A DNA stretch of 64,000 nucleotides. Origin: Eopsaltria australis (taxonomy: Eukaryota > Chordata > Aves > Passeriformes > Petroicidae). Positions 1 to 12,000 of this stretch are shown here, piece by piece. The DNA lies in contig JAVTVJ010000023.1 in assembly GCA_034509425.1 (NCBI GenBank), positions 1-64,000 on the forward strand, written 5' to 3'. The position numbers were made by a program, and so were the translations under genes. The number at the start of each line of letters is the position of its first letter. Within the stretch, counting starts at the first letter, position 1. Under the pieces are notes generated by a model. The model saw only the letters and a list, made by a program, of their open reading frames with translations. It was not told the DNA's origin and ran no database searches.

Positions 1-464
1 CCCTTCAAGACACATTTTCCCATCACCCCACACTGCAGAGGTGCCCCCCGGCCATCTGATGTGTGCTCTGCTCCCAAAGGTGCCCCAAACATCCCAGCTC
101 TGTGATGAGGGAGCAGCCTGAGCCTCCCTCTGCTCTCCCAAGCTGCTGCTCACGTGGAGCCCCCTCAGCACCCCCAGCCTTGGCCACGGCACCTCCTGGG
201 GAGTCCTCGAGGGCTCTCGTCCTTGTGCTCACCCCAAAAGCGGCGCCTGCCTCGTTAGATTAGAGTTGGAAAATCGTGGCCAGATGGTCGATCATCAGCT
301 TCAGCAACCAGAGGAGCAGGGATATTTTAGGTTCGAGGGTTTCCCATTATGCAATGGCGCAGACACAGCGTGGGGGAGGCGCTGGGTTCTTCTTTCTTTG
401 GGTTTACTAATAATGAGGGATTTGTTTGGATTTTTTTTTCTCTCAAGTTAAGGATCTTGAGCAG

Positions 465-850
465 GAGTTTGATGAGGAGTGGCTGAGGGGATGATGAGTG
501 ATGGAGGGCCTCAGCTGGAGAAAAGGAGGCTCAGGGGGGACCTTCTCACTCTCTACAACTCCCTGACAGGAGGGGGCAGACGGGGGGTCGGGCTCTGCTC
601 CAAGGGAACAGGGACAGGACAAGGGAAGTGGCCTGAAGTTGTGCCAGGGGAAGTTTAGGTTGGATATTGGGAAAATTGCTCCATGGTGGTCAGGCATTGG
701 CACAGCTGCCGAGGGAGTCACTGGCCCTGGGGATATGGAAAAACCTGTGAATGTGGCACTTGGGGACAGGGGTCAGTGGTGGCCTTGGCAGTGCTGGGGG
801 CATGGTTGAACTCAATGGTCCTTGAGGGCTTTTCCAGCTAAACAGTTCCA
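465..850 (+). mobile_element. CR1 LINE fragment, 5'-truncated, plus orientation
   Basis: The segment follows the typical 3' end of avian CR1: a block about an aged gene-less ORF2 tail, then 'ggttggatattgggaaaa', then 'ttgaactcaatggtcctt' and a terminal fragment like 'gcttttccagctaaac'. The orientation is set by the 3' terminal motif on the plus strand. It is diverged and contains no open reading frame. Confidence 0.8.
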
Positions 851-1694
851 GAGAGAGGAGACTGTGGCTGCTCCCATGGGCTGCTGTGGCTGACCTTTGG
901 CAGGTGTGGTTAAAGCAGTGGGTGAGGAGTGGAGGACAGAGCATGGGGACTGTCCCTGACAGAACCAGTGAATTTGGAGAAAGAAGGAGCTTGAGGACAA
1001 GGAGTGCTCTGTCCCAGGGGCAGCCATGGGGGCAGCTGGAAAGGAGCTGGAGCAGTTTGTGATGGAGAGAAAGGGCAGCCTGGAGTGTTGGGTGTCTGGC
1101 CACCAGACCTGCTGCCTCTTGCAGCTTTTGTGGTCCTGGGCAGCTGGCCAAGGAGCATCTCCCTTCTGCCAGGCACATCTGACCCATTGTGGTGTCCTTG
1201 AGCCCCAGCCCCTGGCACAAGAACCCTGCCCTGATCCAGAGCTGCAGGTGCTGTGTGACCCTGCAGGGCAGCAGGCTCAGCTGGGCCCACTTGAAATCAT
1301 GTTTGCTGCCCTCCTGACCCTGAAGATTTTGAATAACTCAAGATTCAGAAGCAGCCAGTGCATCTGGAATATTTCTGACTCACTCATCGCGCTGGTATCT
1401 CGACACCAGCCCAAAATAGCTCCGTGCTGTGATGGAGCAAAACTGCACCAAAGCCCTCAGGGGGAGCAGAGCTGCCCCTGCAGCAGCGCCAGGGGGGAAA
1501 GAGCCCCGCTTGCTGCCAGCCCTGCCCTGGCCAGGAGGGCACTGCTGACCAGTGACTGTGGCTGTGGTCAGGGGGCAGTGGGGGCTCCTGGTGCAGATCC
1601 CCCGCTCACCCCGTGGCCACTGCCACAGCCAGAGGCACCTCCAGCTTCTTCCTCAGCCCTTGTCCCGTTCTGCCACGGGAGCAGAGCAAGAGGC

Positions 1695-1741
<47 letters not shown>

Positions 1742-1770
1742 GATGGTGATGATGATGATGATGAGATGGT
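1695..1770. repeat. (GAT)n microsatellite
   Basis: About fifteen uninterrupted GAT triplets are followed by 'gagatggt' interruptions and a second run. Read on the plus strand it gives poly-Asp or poly-Met, depending on frame, which explains the spurious long open frames here. Confidence 0.95.
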
Positions 1771-2299
1771 GATCGCTTTGATGAGGTGGGCTGGAGCCAG
1801 AGAGAGGCCCCCACGCGGGGCGGGGTGTCCTCCCGAGGTGCTCAGGGCACCCCCAGCACTCCAGGCTGGAGCTCAGCACCGTCCCCGCAGGGAGCCGGAG
1901 CCGCTGTGTTCTCCTGCCACGCACAGGGGACACCAGAGCGAGTCCCTCCAGGGCCCCAAGGGGAGATGGGGCACCTGAGCCCCGAGTCTGGGGACTCTGA
2001 AGGAGGTGGTCACAGCAGGAATTGTCCTGAATCCCACCCCTTGTCCCCGGCGGGCAGAGAAGGGGTCCCCACTCCCCGAGGGCAGTGACGCTGGTGTGGT
2101 GACCCCCTGAGCGGCCCAGGACCCCCAACAGGGGATGCGCTGCACCCCCGGCCTGGGGGGCTGGGACCGAGGGGTCACGCGTGGCCGTGGAGCATCCTGG
2201 GGGCGTCGGAGCAGCCGCTGCGCGTCTGTGGGAGCCTGGGCTGTGCTGGGAGAGCCCTCTCCTGGCCGCTGGGCGAGGAGGAGCGGCCGCGCCGCGGAG

Positions 2300-2640
2300 T
2301 CTGCCCAGAGACCAGCCCGGGGGAGCCCGGCTGCGCCAGGGAGGGAGCCCGGCTGTGCCACAGAGCCCGGCTGTGCCAGGGAGGGAGCCCGGCTGTGCCA
2401 GGGAGGGAGCCCGGCTGTCCCACAGAGCCCGGCTGTGCCAGGGAGGGAGCCCGGCTGTGCCAGGGAGGGAGCCCGGCTGTGCCACAGAGCCCGGCTGTGC
2501 CACAGAGCCCGGCTGTGCCACAGAGCCCGGCTGTCCCACAGAGCCCGGCTGTCCCAGGGAGGGAGCCCGGCTGTGCCACAGAGCCCGGCTGTGCCACAGA
2601 GCCCGGCTGCCCCACAGAGCCCGGCTGTGCCAGGGAGTCC
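2300..2640. repeat. GC-rich minisatellite of mixed 18- and 22-bp units
   Basis: Units share the core 'gagcccggctgtgcca' and end in either 'ca' (18 bp) or 'gggagg' (22 bp). The two lengths are interleaved through about 340 bp, with a few 'gtccca' variants. The array keeps several frames open on both strands without coding potential. Confidence 0.9.
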
Positions 2641-3214
2641 GGCCGTGCCGGCCAGTGTGACTGCGCTGAGCTTTGAGGTCCAGCCCCAGCTGAGCACCAC
2701 CCGGGCTGGTTCCATGGGAAGATGCTCCATCCTCGTGGGTGCCTCTGGGAGTCGGGGACCTGTCCCCCAGTCCCCTCCTGCCAGGGGTTGCTGCCAGGAC
2801 CCTGCAGGGTGCTCACTCTGAGCAGCTGAGGGAATCCCTGGGATGGAGCAGTGTCCTTGCACGTGTCTGAGCATCTCTACGACGGGACGGGGAGCAGCCA
2901 CGCGTCCCCACAGTGGGACAGAGTCCCCAGCCAGGCAAGAGCTGAGAGGGAGGGAGCTTGGTGACACTCACCGTGTGCCATAATCTCCATACTGGGAGCC
3001 GTACTGGGTGGGTCTCCTGACTCAGACGTGGAAGCCGCGAGGGACAGGCCAGGGTGGAATGTGGGACACGGGACAGACATCAGCGGGATGAGCTGGAGGG
3101 ATCCAAGGACCGGAGCATCCTCACGGATGAAATCTGGGGAGCCTCCCGGCTCCTTGGCCCCGTCCCCCCCCTGCCCACGCGGGTGAGAAGCGGAGCCCCA
3201 TCGTTTTCCAAATC

Positions 3215-3220
3215 TTTATT
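3215..3220 (-). terminator. ADAM11: ADAM11 poly(A) signal AATAAA
   Basis: The plus-strand hexamer tttatt reads AATAAA on the minus strand. It is the only canonical signal seen well downstream of the ADAM11 stop codon, and cleavage is expected at about 3,190-3,205. A variant ATTAAA near 5,117-5,122 could give a much shorter transcript. Confidence 0.65.
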
Positions 3221-3587
3221 GTAAATAAATTCTGCGACATTGCAGGAGGCGGCCGAGGCCGGGGCCAGGGCCGGGCCCGGAGCGGCGGCTCCGGCGGCTC
3301 CGGCGGCGGCTCCAGCACGTGCAAAGCGGGAGCTCGAGGCCAGGCGGGTGCGGGGGTCCCGCCCGGCCCGGCGGTAGCGGAGCAGGCGGTGCGGGGTGGC
3401 GGCGGTGCGGCGGGGGGGGACGGGGACCCCGCCCCGCTGTGCTGTCCCCGGGCCGGGACGGGGCCGTGGGCGCAGCGGGGGCTGGGGGGGCTTTGCTCTC
3501 TCGGCTCTGGAAGCACCGGGTGCCCCCCCCGCCGCGGGCCCTCCCGCCCTGACAGCGTTAAAATCATTAAGAAAAATCCCAATATTT

Positions 3588-3614
3588 ATATATATATATT
3601 TATATATATATATT
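3588..3614. repeat. TA-rich microsatellite in ADAM11 3' UTR
   Basis: Two runs of alternating TA are separated by 'ttta', immediately beside a CpG-dense segment. The sharp AT/GC contrast is visible by eye. Confidence 0.9.
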
Positions 3615-5454
3615 AATGTCCCCAAACCCAGTGACAACGGTGGCTTCTTGCTCTGAACCAGGGGTGTCCCCTTGCCGCGGGGAGCACCCGGCACTGTGGC
3701 TATGACAGTTGTGGGGACACTGTGGGGACAGTGAGGGAGATGGGGCTTGATCCAGACCCCTGATGCCCACGGTGCTCCCAGGTCCCCACACCTCCCAGCC
3801 TGTTCTGATTCATCACACAAGAAGCCACCACCGAAGGCCAGCCAGGGGATGTCCAGCCACCCCCCTCCTGCTGTCACCTCCCACCCTGTCCCCTGTGGTT
3901 CCACCACAGCCACAGCTGTGCCCAGTGGGGCTGTCACACCAGGCTGGGGGCCACCACACACTTTGGCCATGGCTGGGCTTGGGGACACCCTTGGTCACCC
4001 TCTGTCTCCATGGCAAAGTGGCCCGGTGGCAGGCAGGGACACTGGGCAAGGAGGGGACACAGAGGGGACACTCCCACACTGCTGTGGACAATGGGTATCA
4101 CCCCCCATTGTCCCCCTGCTGAGTGTCCCCAGGAGTGTCCCCACACATACACACACACACACCAGGTTGTGTCACCAAGTGTCACCAGGGATGTCCCCCC
4201 TCCATGCTGAGTGTCACCAGTGGTTAAAGGGAGCAGTGTGGCCCCCAGTGCTCTGTGGTGCTGTGCTTTAGGTGGCCCTACAGAGCCACCCCATGCAGGG
4301 TGACATGTGCCACGTGCCACAGGGAGAGGGTGATGCCATGGGGGTGGAGGACACCCAGTCTGGGGGGATGGGTGCCACAAGCCTGCCCTGGTGCTGGGGT
4401 GACAAGTGCCACCCAGCGAGCAGCCCCATGTGTCCCCAGCCCAGGGCTCACCCTGGACTCTGGACGCCGGTGGGGGCCCTTCTGTCCCCCCAACCCCAGT
4501 GTCACCAGTCTGGGGTTCACCTGCCTGAGCCAGGGAAGTGGGGGAAGTCTTGAGGGAGAGCTGTCACCCATGGGTGCCTGTCCCACCACTGGGGACTGCG
4601 GGGTCCCATGGCCTGGGGGATGCAGCCATGGCCTGGGGGATCGGGGGAGAATCTCAGGGGACAAACCCCACACGGGGGCTGCTGAGCTGCTTTGGGGGGC
4701 GGGGAGGCACATCCGGGGGTGCCCCCGTGGGACCCAGCCCAGGCACCGAGGGTGGGGGGACACAGCTCCCAGGCCCTGAACTGGGAAAGGGCACTGGCCT
4801 GGTACTGGGTATTACTGGCCTGGTACTGGGGTGTTACTGGCCTCATCCTGGGGTACACGGGCGTGCCTTTTGGGGTGCCAGGCCCCCCGACTGGAAGATG
4901 CTGCTGGAGGCAGAGGGGGCTGTGGGGCGGGGGTCCCCGCTGGCCCCCCAGGTACATTCATTCATTCATCCAGTGCCGAGTGCCGCCCGCCGGGGGGGTT
5001 CCGGGGGGCCGGGGGGGTCCCCGTACATTCGTGGCGGTGCGGGGGGGGCCGGGGGGCGGTCCCGGGTGCTCCCCCCCGCTCTCCTCCTCGGCCGGACCCT
5101 CGGCAGCGCCGCCCCATTTAATTGCTGTTAATGAGGCGCTGGGGGGGTGGGGCAGAGCGGCCCCGCTCAGGCCCCCCCGGACCTGCAACATAGAAGTGGG
5201 GTGCGTTTAGTGGGGGGCTGTGACAGGGGGGTGACACATGGGGGGACACTGAGCTGAAATGAGCCAGCACCGGGGGGGGGCTGCTGCCAGGCCCCCCCAG
5301 CCGCTGCTCCCCTTCAGCCGTGGGGGCACAGAGATGGACACAGCACGGCCGGACACACAGCACACGGACAGACGGGCCCGGGGGCTCCCACGCCGTCAGG
5401 CTGCCGGACGGTGACGGTGACAGGGACGGTGACGAGACGATGGGGGGGACACGG

Positions 5455-6041
5455 TTACACTCCCTGCTGCGCCGGGTCGTACCTTCCTCGGCGGATGTTC
5501 CTTGGGGGGGTGGCAGGGGGAGAGGAGAGGAGCGTTAGTGCCACCCCCGTGTCCCCGCTGTCCCCCCGGTGTCCCCCCTCCCGTGTCCCTGGTCCCACAG
5601 GCAGCAGCAGTGTCCCCGTGCCAGGCAGGAGCACACACGGGGGGCCACCGACACAGCCCCCGCCCCAGCACCCCATGCGTGGGGACAGACACGGCCACGG
5701 GGTCCGGGTGACAGTGACACCCCAATGGCACATGCAGACAGGGCAGGCAGGGCCAGGGGTCAGGCAGGGGCTGGGACAGGGGACCAGGCAGGGCCAAGGG
5801 GACCGGAGGCCACACCGCAGGGAATGCCCAGCTGGGGGGACTGGCAGTGCCCGGGCACGGCACGGCCTGGCCCTGGCGCGGTGACGGTGTGCAGAGGGGA
5901 CGTGGCCGGTGACAGCAGCAGAGGGGACGAGCCATGCGGTGGCTGCTTACTTAAATCCCCAGCCTGTCCCCCCTAGGACGATGGCAGCCACCAGCACGGC
6001 CCCCGCGATGGAGCCGATAATGATATTGGTGCCACTGGGAC
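5455..6041 (-). other. ADAM11: ADAM11 exons 25-26: transmembrane helix and short tail
   Basis: Exon 25 (6041-5951) encodes [20 protein letters not shown] followed by a further hydrophobic stretch to GWGF, a clear type I membrane helix. Exon 26 encodes [14 protein letters not shown] and then TAA at 5,455-5,457. Exon 26 also contains an internal GTACGA donor-like site after GGAAG, which could divert the tail to another exon. Confidence 0.85.
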
Positions 6042-9000
6042 CTGTGACAGAGGGACAGGGAGGAGGGGACAGGGTCACACGTCAGTGGGAAGGGGACACG
6101 GGGACATGAGGACATAGCCCCAAGATGCCCCAGTGCCATGGGGACTCAGGAAGGGGACAAACCCAGCCATAGGGAACATATCATTGGGGAGGGGACAGGG
6201 GGACACCAGGACACAGCCCCAGGGTGGTCCCAGTGCGTTGGGGACCCGGGAGGGAGGCAAACCCAGCCATAGGGACACAGCTCACTGGGGACGGGATGCG
6301 GGCACATGGGGACACAGCCCCAGGGATGACCCAGAGCTGTGGGGACCTGGGAGGGGGGGCAAACCCAGCCATGCCCAGCTGAGCTGCGGCACCAGGGTGG
6401 GGGGACACTGGAGCCCCGGTGTGGCTGGGGACAGCAGGGAGCTCGTGTCCCCCGTGGGCACACGGACCCTTGTATCGCTCCGTCTCCCCCGTCGGTTTCG
6501 GCTCAGGGATGGGGTCGTAGACGCTGCAGTCCTTCCCCGTCCACTCCGCCCGGCAGATGCACTTCCCCTCGTTGCTGCAAACCTGCGAGAGGACGGCGTC
6601 ACCTCCCGCGACCGTGACACTCCCCGGGTGTCCCCTGTCCCCACCACGCCCCTCACCCCGTGGTCACAGCAGATCTTCCCGTCCCAGCTGCCGGGGCAGG
6701 AGCTGAAGTTAAAGGCGCTGGCTGGAAGGCATTTGCGGTCGAGACAGAGCATTCCGGGCCCGCAGGGCGTCCCGTCCTCCACGTAGCTCAGGTCCGAGCC
6801 ATCCACCAGCTGCACGTGGCCGCCCCTGTGCCAGGACAGCCACAGCGGGTGACACCGGGACCCCTGGGAGCAGGAGCCACCCCGGTGCCCACGGTGGCTC
6901 TGTTGTTACCTGCAGTCCACGTAGCGGTTCTGGTGGTAGAAGGTGGTGGTGGCGATCTCCCCGCTGAGCTCCCCCAGCCGCGGAGACCCCGAGATGTTGG
7001 CGCAGAGGAGGAAGCCGCAGAGGACGTCCCTGCAAAGCGGCGGTGGTGTCACCGGGAGGGCAGGTGGCACCAGGAGGAGGGGCCCAGGGGACAGGGGTCA
7101 CTCACTGCTTGTTGCACTGCAGCCAGCCCAGGCCCTCGCGCCCGCAGTTCCCCCGCTCCGTCCCCTCCACGTTCAGCTTCTCATAGCAGAAGCGCTCGGC
7201 CGAGCCTGGCAGAGAGCGAGTGTCACCTGCTGTCACCCCCTGCGTCCCCCCACCCCTGGCCAGCACTCACTGCGGCCCCACAGCGCGTTGCACTGACGGT
7301 CCCGGGTTTTGCAGCGCCCGCCGTAGCATCGTCCCTGCGGGGAGGGGAGAGGAGTCAGGGCTGGAGGAGCTCAGGGGATGGGAAAGCAGTCAGGGGTCCT
7401 GGAGGAGGCTCAGGGGTCCTGGAGGAGGCTCAGGGGACTGGAGAGGGATCATGAGGCTGGAGAGGCTCACACACGTGCCCTGCAGGGAGGTGCTGCAGGG
7501 ACACACGTCCCCCCCATGCCTGGTCCCAGGACCAGTGCCCCAGCTCATGTGGTGCAGGGACCATTTGTGCACAGCCGCGGGACAGCAGTGGGGGCTCAGG
7601 GCCCCCTGCTCACCCCAAATCCCACACCCACGTGTGTATGCGTGGCTCAGCTGTGGCTGCGACTGCCGGCAAAAAGTCACAGAGTCACAGAATGGTTTGG
7701 GTTGGAAGGGACCTTAAACCCCATCCAGTTCCATCCCCTGCCATGGGCAGGGACACCTCCCACCACACCAGGCTGCTCCAAGCCCCGTCCAGCGGGCCCT
7801 TAGGCAGTCCTAAATGCACTTCCAACATGCACAATCCCCGATGCCGGAGCCCGTGGGGATGTGCCCAGCCCCAGGGCCGTGTCCCACCAGGCTGGGCTGA
7901 ACTCACCTGCTCGTTCTCACAGAAGTATCCATCCAGCTTGTGGAGGTTGGGGGGACACTGTGGGGACATGGAGAAGAGGTTGGGTCATGCCACAAGGCCC
8001 CACAACATGTCCCACCGTGTCCCCCCGTCCCCACTCACCTGGCTGGAGTCCCCGGTGCAGGTCTCGGGGATGTCACACTCGTTCACAGCCTCCCGGCAGG
8101 ATACGCCACGTGGCTCGTACTGTCCGGGGCACAAACCCAGCTCATCAGGAATGGGACAGGACCCCACTGGATCCACATCTGGACCCGGGCCCCCCTGAGC
8201 CCCCCCGGATGCTCCCAGCCCCGCACCTTGCAGCCCTTGCAGCAGAGCCCGTCGCTGCACATGGCGTCGTGGGTCAGGGTGCACTTCTTGCAGCAGTTTC
8301 CCCCGCTCCTCGCACACTCCTGCCAGGGCAGCAGCCGCAATCACGGCCATCAGCCCCCTGGCAGCCCCGGCAGCCCCCGGAGCGGGGGAGCAGCCCCCCG
8401 ACCCTGCTCACCGCCAGCGAGCCGCAGTCGCACTCCTCGCCCGCCTCCACGAAGCCATTGCCGCACTCCGGAGGGTCCAGGAGCTGCCGGGACCGAGGAG
8501 GGGACATGACACACACATGAGAGCTGCTGGGGACCCCTGAGCCGGCTGCTGCCATGAGCCCCCCGAAAAGGGCATCACACCCCTGGGGAACGGCAACTCC
8601 TCTCCCTCTGGGGGTTCAGAACCAGCACCTTGCCCGTGGCAGGGGCTGGGGACACCACGAGTCCCGAGGGAGCCCGGGAGTCACGTCCAGAGCATCGCTC
8701 CCCACCGTGAGCCCCGGAGGGGCCGGGGGCGCGGGTACCTTCAGGGGTTTGTTGAAGAGGCAGCTGCCGCCGCCGTCCTGCAGGAACTGGTTGTACTCAT
8801 CGATGCTGCAGCGGGAGAACTTCCGTGGGAGGTAGTACCTGTGGCATGGGGGTCACTGTCACACCCTGCCCTGCCTGGGGGCACTGCCGGACACAGGAAC
8901 CCGGGCAGGACCTCGGCGATGCCCCCGCCGGCAGCGGTGACACGAGGCATGCAGGGGATGTGGCAGTGCCACCCCCAGCGGCCACCCACCCTGTGTCCTC

Positions 9001-12000
9001 CATGATACAGCCCAGCCACGAGTCCGGACAGCGGCAGTCCCCTGGGAGGAGAGGAGAGAGCTGGAGGTGCTGGCTGTCCCGCCGCCAGCCTGGTGGCACC
9101 GCGGCGTGTCCCCATGGTGCCCATGGCCCCGCGGGAGGCGGTACCTGCGGCCGTGCGGTGCTTGTTCCACATCATGCCCACGTTCTGCCCCAGTGTCTGC
9201 GCCAGGGTCACCGCCATGGCCGCCACGTTGCCGTACTGCGCGGGAGGGACGCGGTGTCACCGCAGGGATCCCGTCCCTGTCCCCAGCCCGCCCCCGCGGG
9301 GGTCTCGCCGCACTCACCTCGTTGACGCCGCCGGCGCGGGCAGGGGAGCAGATGCCCCCGACAAAGGCGGTGCCGCTGCGGCTGCTCTGAAACGTCCGAC
9401 CCCTGGGAGGAAGAGGATGGTGGGGACGGGGAATGTGGTTCCCGGCCCCGGGGGGACAGGTGGCCACAGCGCTCACGAGAAGAGGTGGACGGTGTCGCTG
9501 TGCTCTGCCAACCCCTCGCGCCGGTACTTCACAAACTCGTTCAGGGTCTCCAGGGAGTCTGGTCCCATCCTGATCCGGTCCTCCGCCGCCCACGTCTCCA
9601 TGGCCACCAGCACGATGCGGGTGTTGAGCTGCTCCTTGTAGATCTGTGGGGACAAAGGGACGGTGCTGGAGACGCGACCCCTCCCAGGGACAAACCCGTC
9701 AGCTACTGGGGATAAAGCCCTGTGGACAACTTCAGCAGCTGGACACTCACATCCATCACCAGGGACAATTCCCCAGGGACAAGGCACCGGTGGGACAAAT
9801 CCACTGGGTGCCAAAGAAAAAAAACAAGAGTGGGACAAACTCCTTGGGGACAAACTCTGGAGGGACCAACCCAGCAGGTGCTGAGGACCAACCCCCCGGG
9901 ATAAACCACCAGGAACTAGGGACAAACTCCCTGGGAACAAATTCATCAGCTGCTGGGAAAGGTGCCCCCAAGGAAAACCCCCGAGGCACAAACCCACCAG
10001 GACTGGGGATAAACCCTATCTCCAGGGATAAACCCACTGGGGATAAACCCCTTGTGAATGAAGCCTCCAAGGGGCAAACCCATCAGGTGCCAGGGATTAA
10101 CCCTCCCACCGGGACAAATTCCCCAGGGACAAATTCCTTCCAGGGACCCCCCTCACCATGTCAGCCAGGTTGACCACAGATTTGGCGAAGTTGCTGGTGA
10201 GAACCACGGACTTGCGGAGCTGCAGAAACTGGGGGCACACCAGGGGCCAGGCGGGATTGGGGTGGCCAGCCCGACCCTCACTGTCCCCGCCAGCCCCGGG
10301 AAACCCCCGCTCACCAGCTGATGGTCGTTCACCACGGCCAGCTCGATGTACTTGGTCTCGCTGTGCACCGTGTGCTGGGCTCGGCGGACCTGCAGCGCGA
10401 ACCCGCGGCTGAGCTGGCACCGGCACCCGGCTGGGGCTCCTGAGCACTCCGGGGATGTTTGGGATACAGGGAGCGGGGAGAGCCACTGCGTGCTCTTGGG
10501 ATGCAGCCCCACCAGTATTCATGCAAACACCACCCCAGCACCCACGGAGGAGCCTGGCTGCTCCCGCAGCCAACAAGCGGAAATCCAACAGAGTCAAGCA
10601 CACTTGTCCCCTGGCCCATGTCCTCTGTCCCCTGTCCCCGTGTACCCCGTCGTCCTCGCTAACCTGCCGCCGCCGCCTCAGCTTTGGTATCCCCCCCGGG
10701 ACACGCTGGCTCAGCGCAGGGAAGAGGCAGCCTGGAGGGAAGGGACAGAGACGGTGGGACACCAGGACACAGGGCCACTGAGGCCACCGCCACCAATCCC
10801 CAGGAACAGCTCTGTGAGGAGGCTCACCCAGTCGGGGACAGCTGGGGACACGCTGGACGATGTGTGGTCGGAGGCCCTGCCACGGGGAGAGGTGTGTCAC
10901 GGCCGTGCGTGGAGGGGAGGACTGCCCTTTGTCCCCATGGCTGTCCCCAAGTCACAGCCAGACCCGTGAAGCTGCCTTGGGGATGCTCAGGCAGTGCCAC
11001 CGCTCACCTGCCCGTGCTCGGCGCCCGCCTGGGGCTCGATCAGGTACGTGGCTCGGCCGTCCGAGAAGACCCCGCTGCAAACAGAGATGGGCGTGTCGGG
11101 GTGCAGAGGGGTGCGGCCCCCCGGCCCCCTGAGGCAGTGGGGTACTCACCGCAAGCCCTGGCAGCTGGAGAGAGCGGCGAAGGAGCGGGGCTGCCCCCGG
11201 ATCCGGCCCTGGTAGTAGCAGTGCTCCCCCGCGCCCTGCGGAGCGGGGACGGGCGCTGAGCCTCGGGTCCCGCCCTGCCCGCACCCCCAGGGACCACACC
11301 CGGGCTGGGGGCTCTGGGTTCACTGCCAGGCTCCCTCAGGCTGTGCCTGCTGCCCACAGCACCCGGGGACCCCCCGCTCGAGGAGCATCCCCCATCCCCA
11401 TGGCAGCACCGCGCCATGCAGGGGCAGCGGGCACCCAGGGGCACGGGCATGCTGAGCTGCTGGGGACCATTCCTGGGCTTCTGTGGGGTTTATGAACTGG
11501 CCACCACAACCCGCAGCATGGTGCAGCATGGCACAGCATGGCATGGCACGGTTTGGCACAGCATGGTTTGGCACAGCATGGTTTGGCACAGCATGGCACA
11601 CATCTTACCGTGCTGTGGCTGCCGTTGCTGCCCGCGCCGACGTGCCGCTCCACGTAGTGGGAGGCGAGGAGGTGACTGCCGGGAGCAGGTGGAGGGTGAG
11701 GCCGTGGGGTAGGGAGGAAGAGGGAGACGACAACAGCCATCCATGTGCAGGGCAGCACCCCGGTGTGGGAGACCACCCACCATCCATACACAAAGAATCA
11801 CCCTAGCACGGGACGCCCCAGCTGGGGAGGGCGCTGGCATCCCATGGCCCATCTCCCCTCTGCTCCACCCCCGGCTCAGCCCCCACTGCTGGAGCTGAGA
11901 TGGCTCTGCACAGTTCCCCCATCCCCGACCGCCCCCAGCCCCTCCCCGCCTCCCGGGGGGCAGCAGCAGCCCCAGGGTGGGTCCCCTGCCAGGACCGCCG

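Larger units (their letters stand above)
1..3190. other. Intergenic stretch downstream of ADAM11; no gene recognised
   Basis: No reading frame here resembles a known protein. The longer open frames come from the GAT microsatellite near 1,700 and the minisatellite near 2,300-2,640. In human the gene beyond the ADAM11 3' end is GJC1, so part of this stretch could belong to its convergent 3' region, but nothing in the sequence shows that. A CR1 fragment lies at about 465-850. Confidence 0.6.
3200..5454 (-). other. ADAM11: ADAM11 3' untranslated region
   Basis: The interval runs from the stop codon at 5,455-5,457 to the AATAAA at 3,215. It is GC-rich, with a CpG-dense block at about 3,235-3,560, an alternating TA run at about 3,588-3,614 and a short CA repeat at about 4,144-4,163. 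Its extent is inferred from the poly(A) signal only. Confidence 0.55.

Noticed and set aside
1026..1772. 248-codon plus-strand frame ending in poly-Asp
   Set aside because: The acidic run is the GAT microsatellite. The frame crosses no splice signals and has no family resemblance.
1568..2967. Long minus-strand frames with repeated SLAQPGS/GLCGTAG-like units
   Set aside because: These are translations of the GC-rich minisatellite, which lacks stops in several frames.
1..3190. GJC1 3' end
   Set aside because: Expected from human gene order, but no connexin coding sequence or convergent poly(A) signal can be pointed to in this stretch.
10157..10219. ADAM11 exon 10 starting at 10,219 instead of 10,228
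   Set aside because: Both acceptors keep frame, but the downstream one drops three residues where family members have a matching segment after DHQL.
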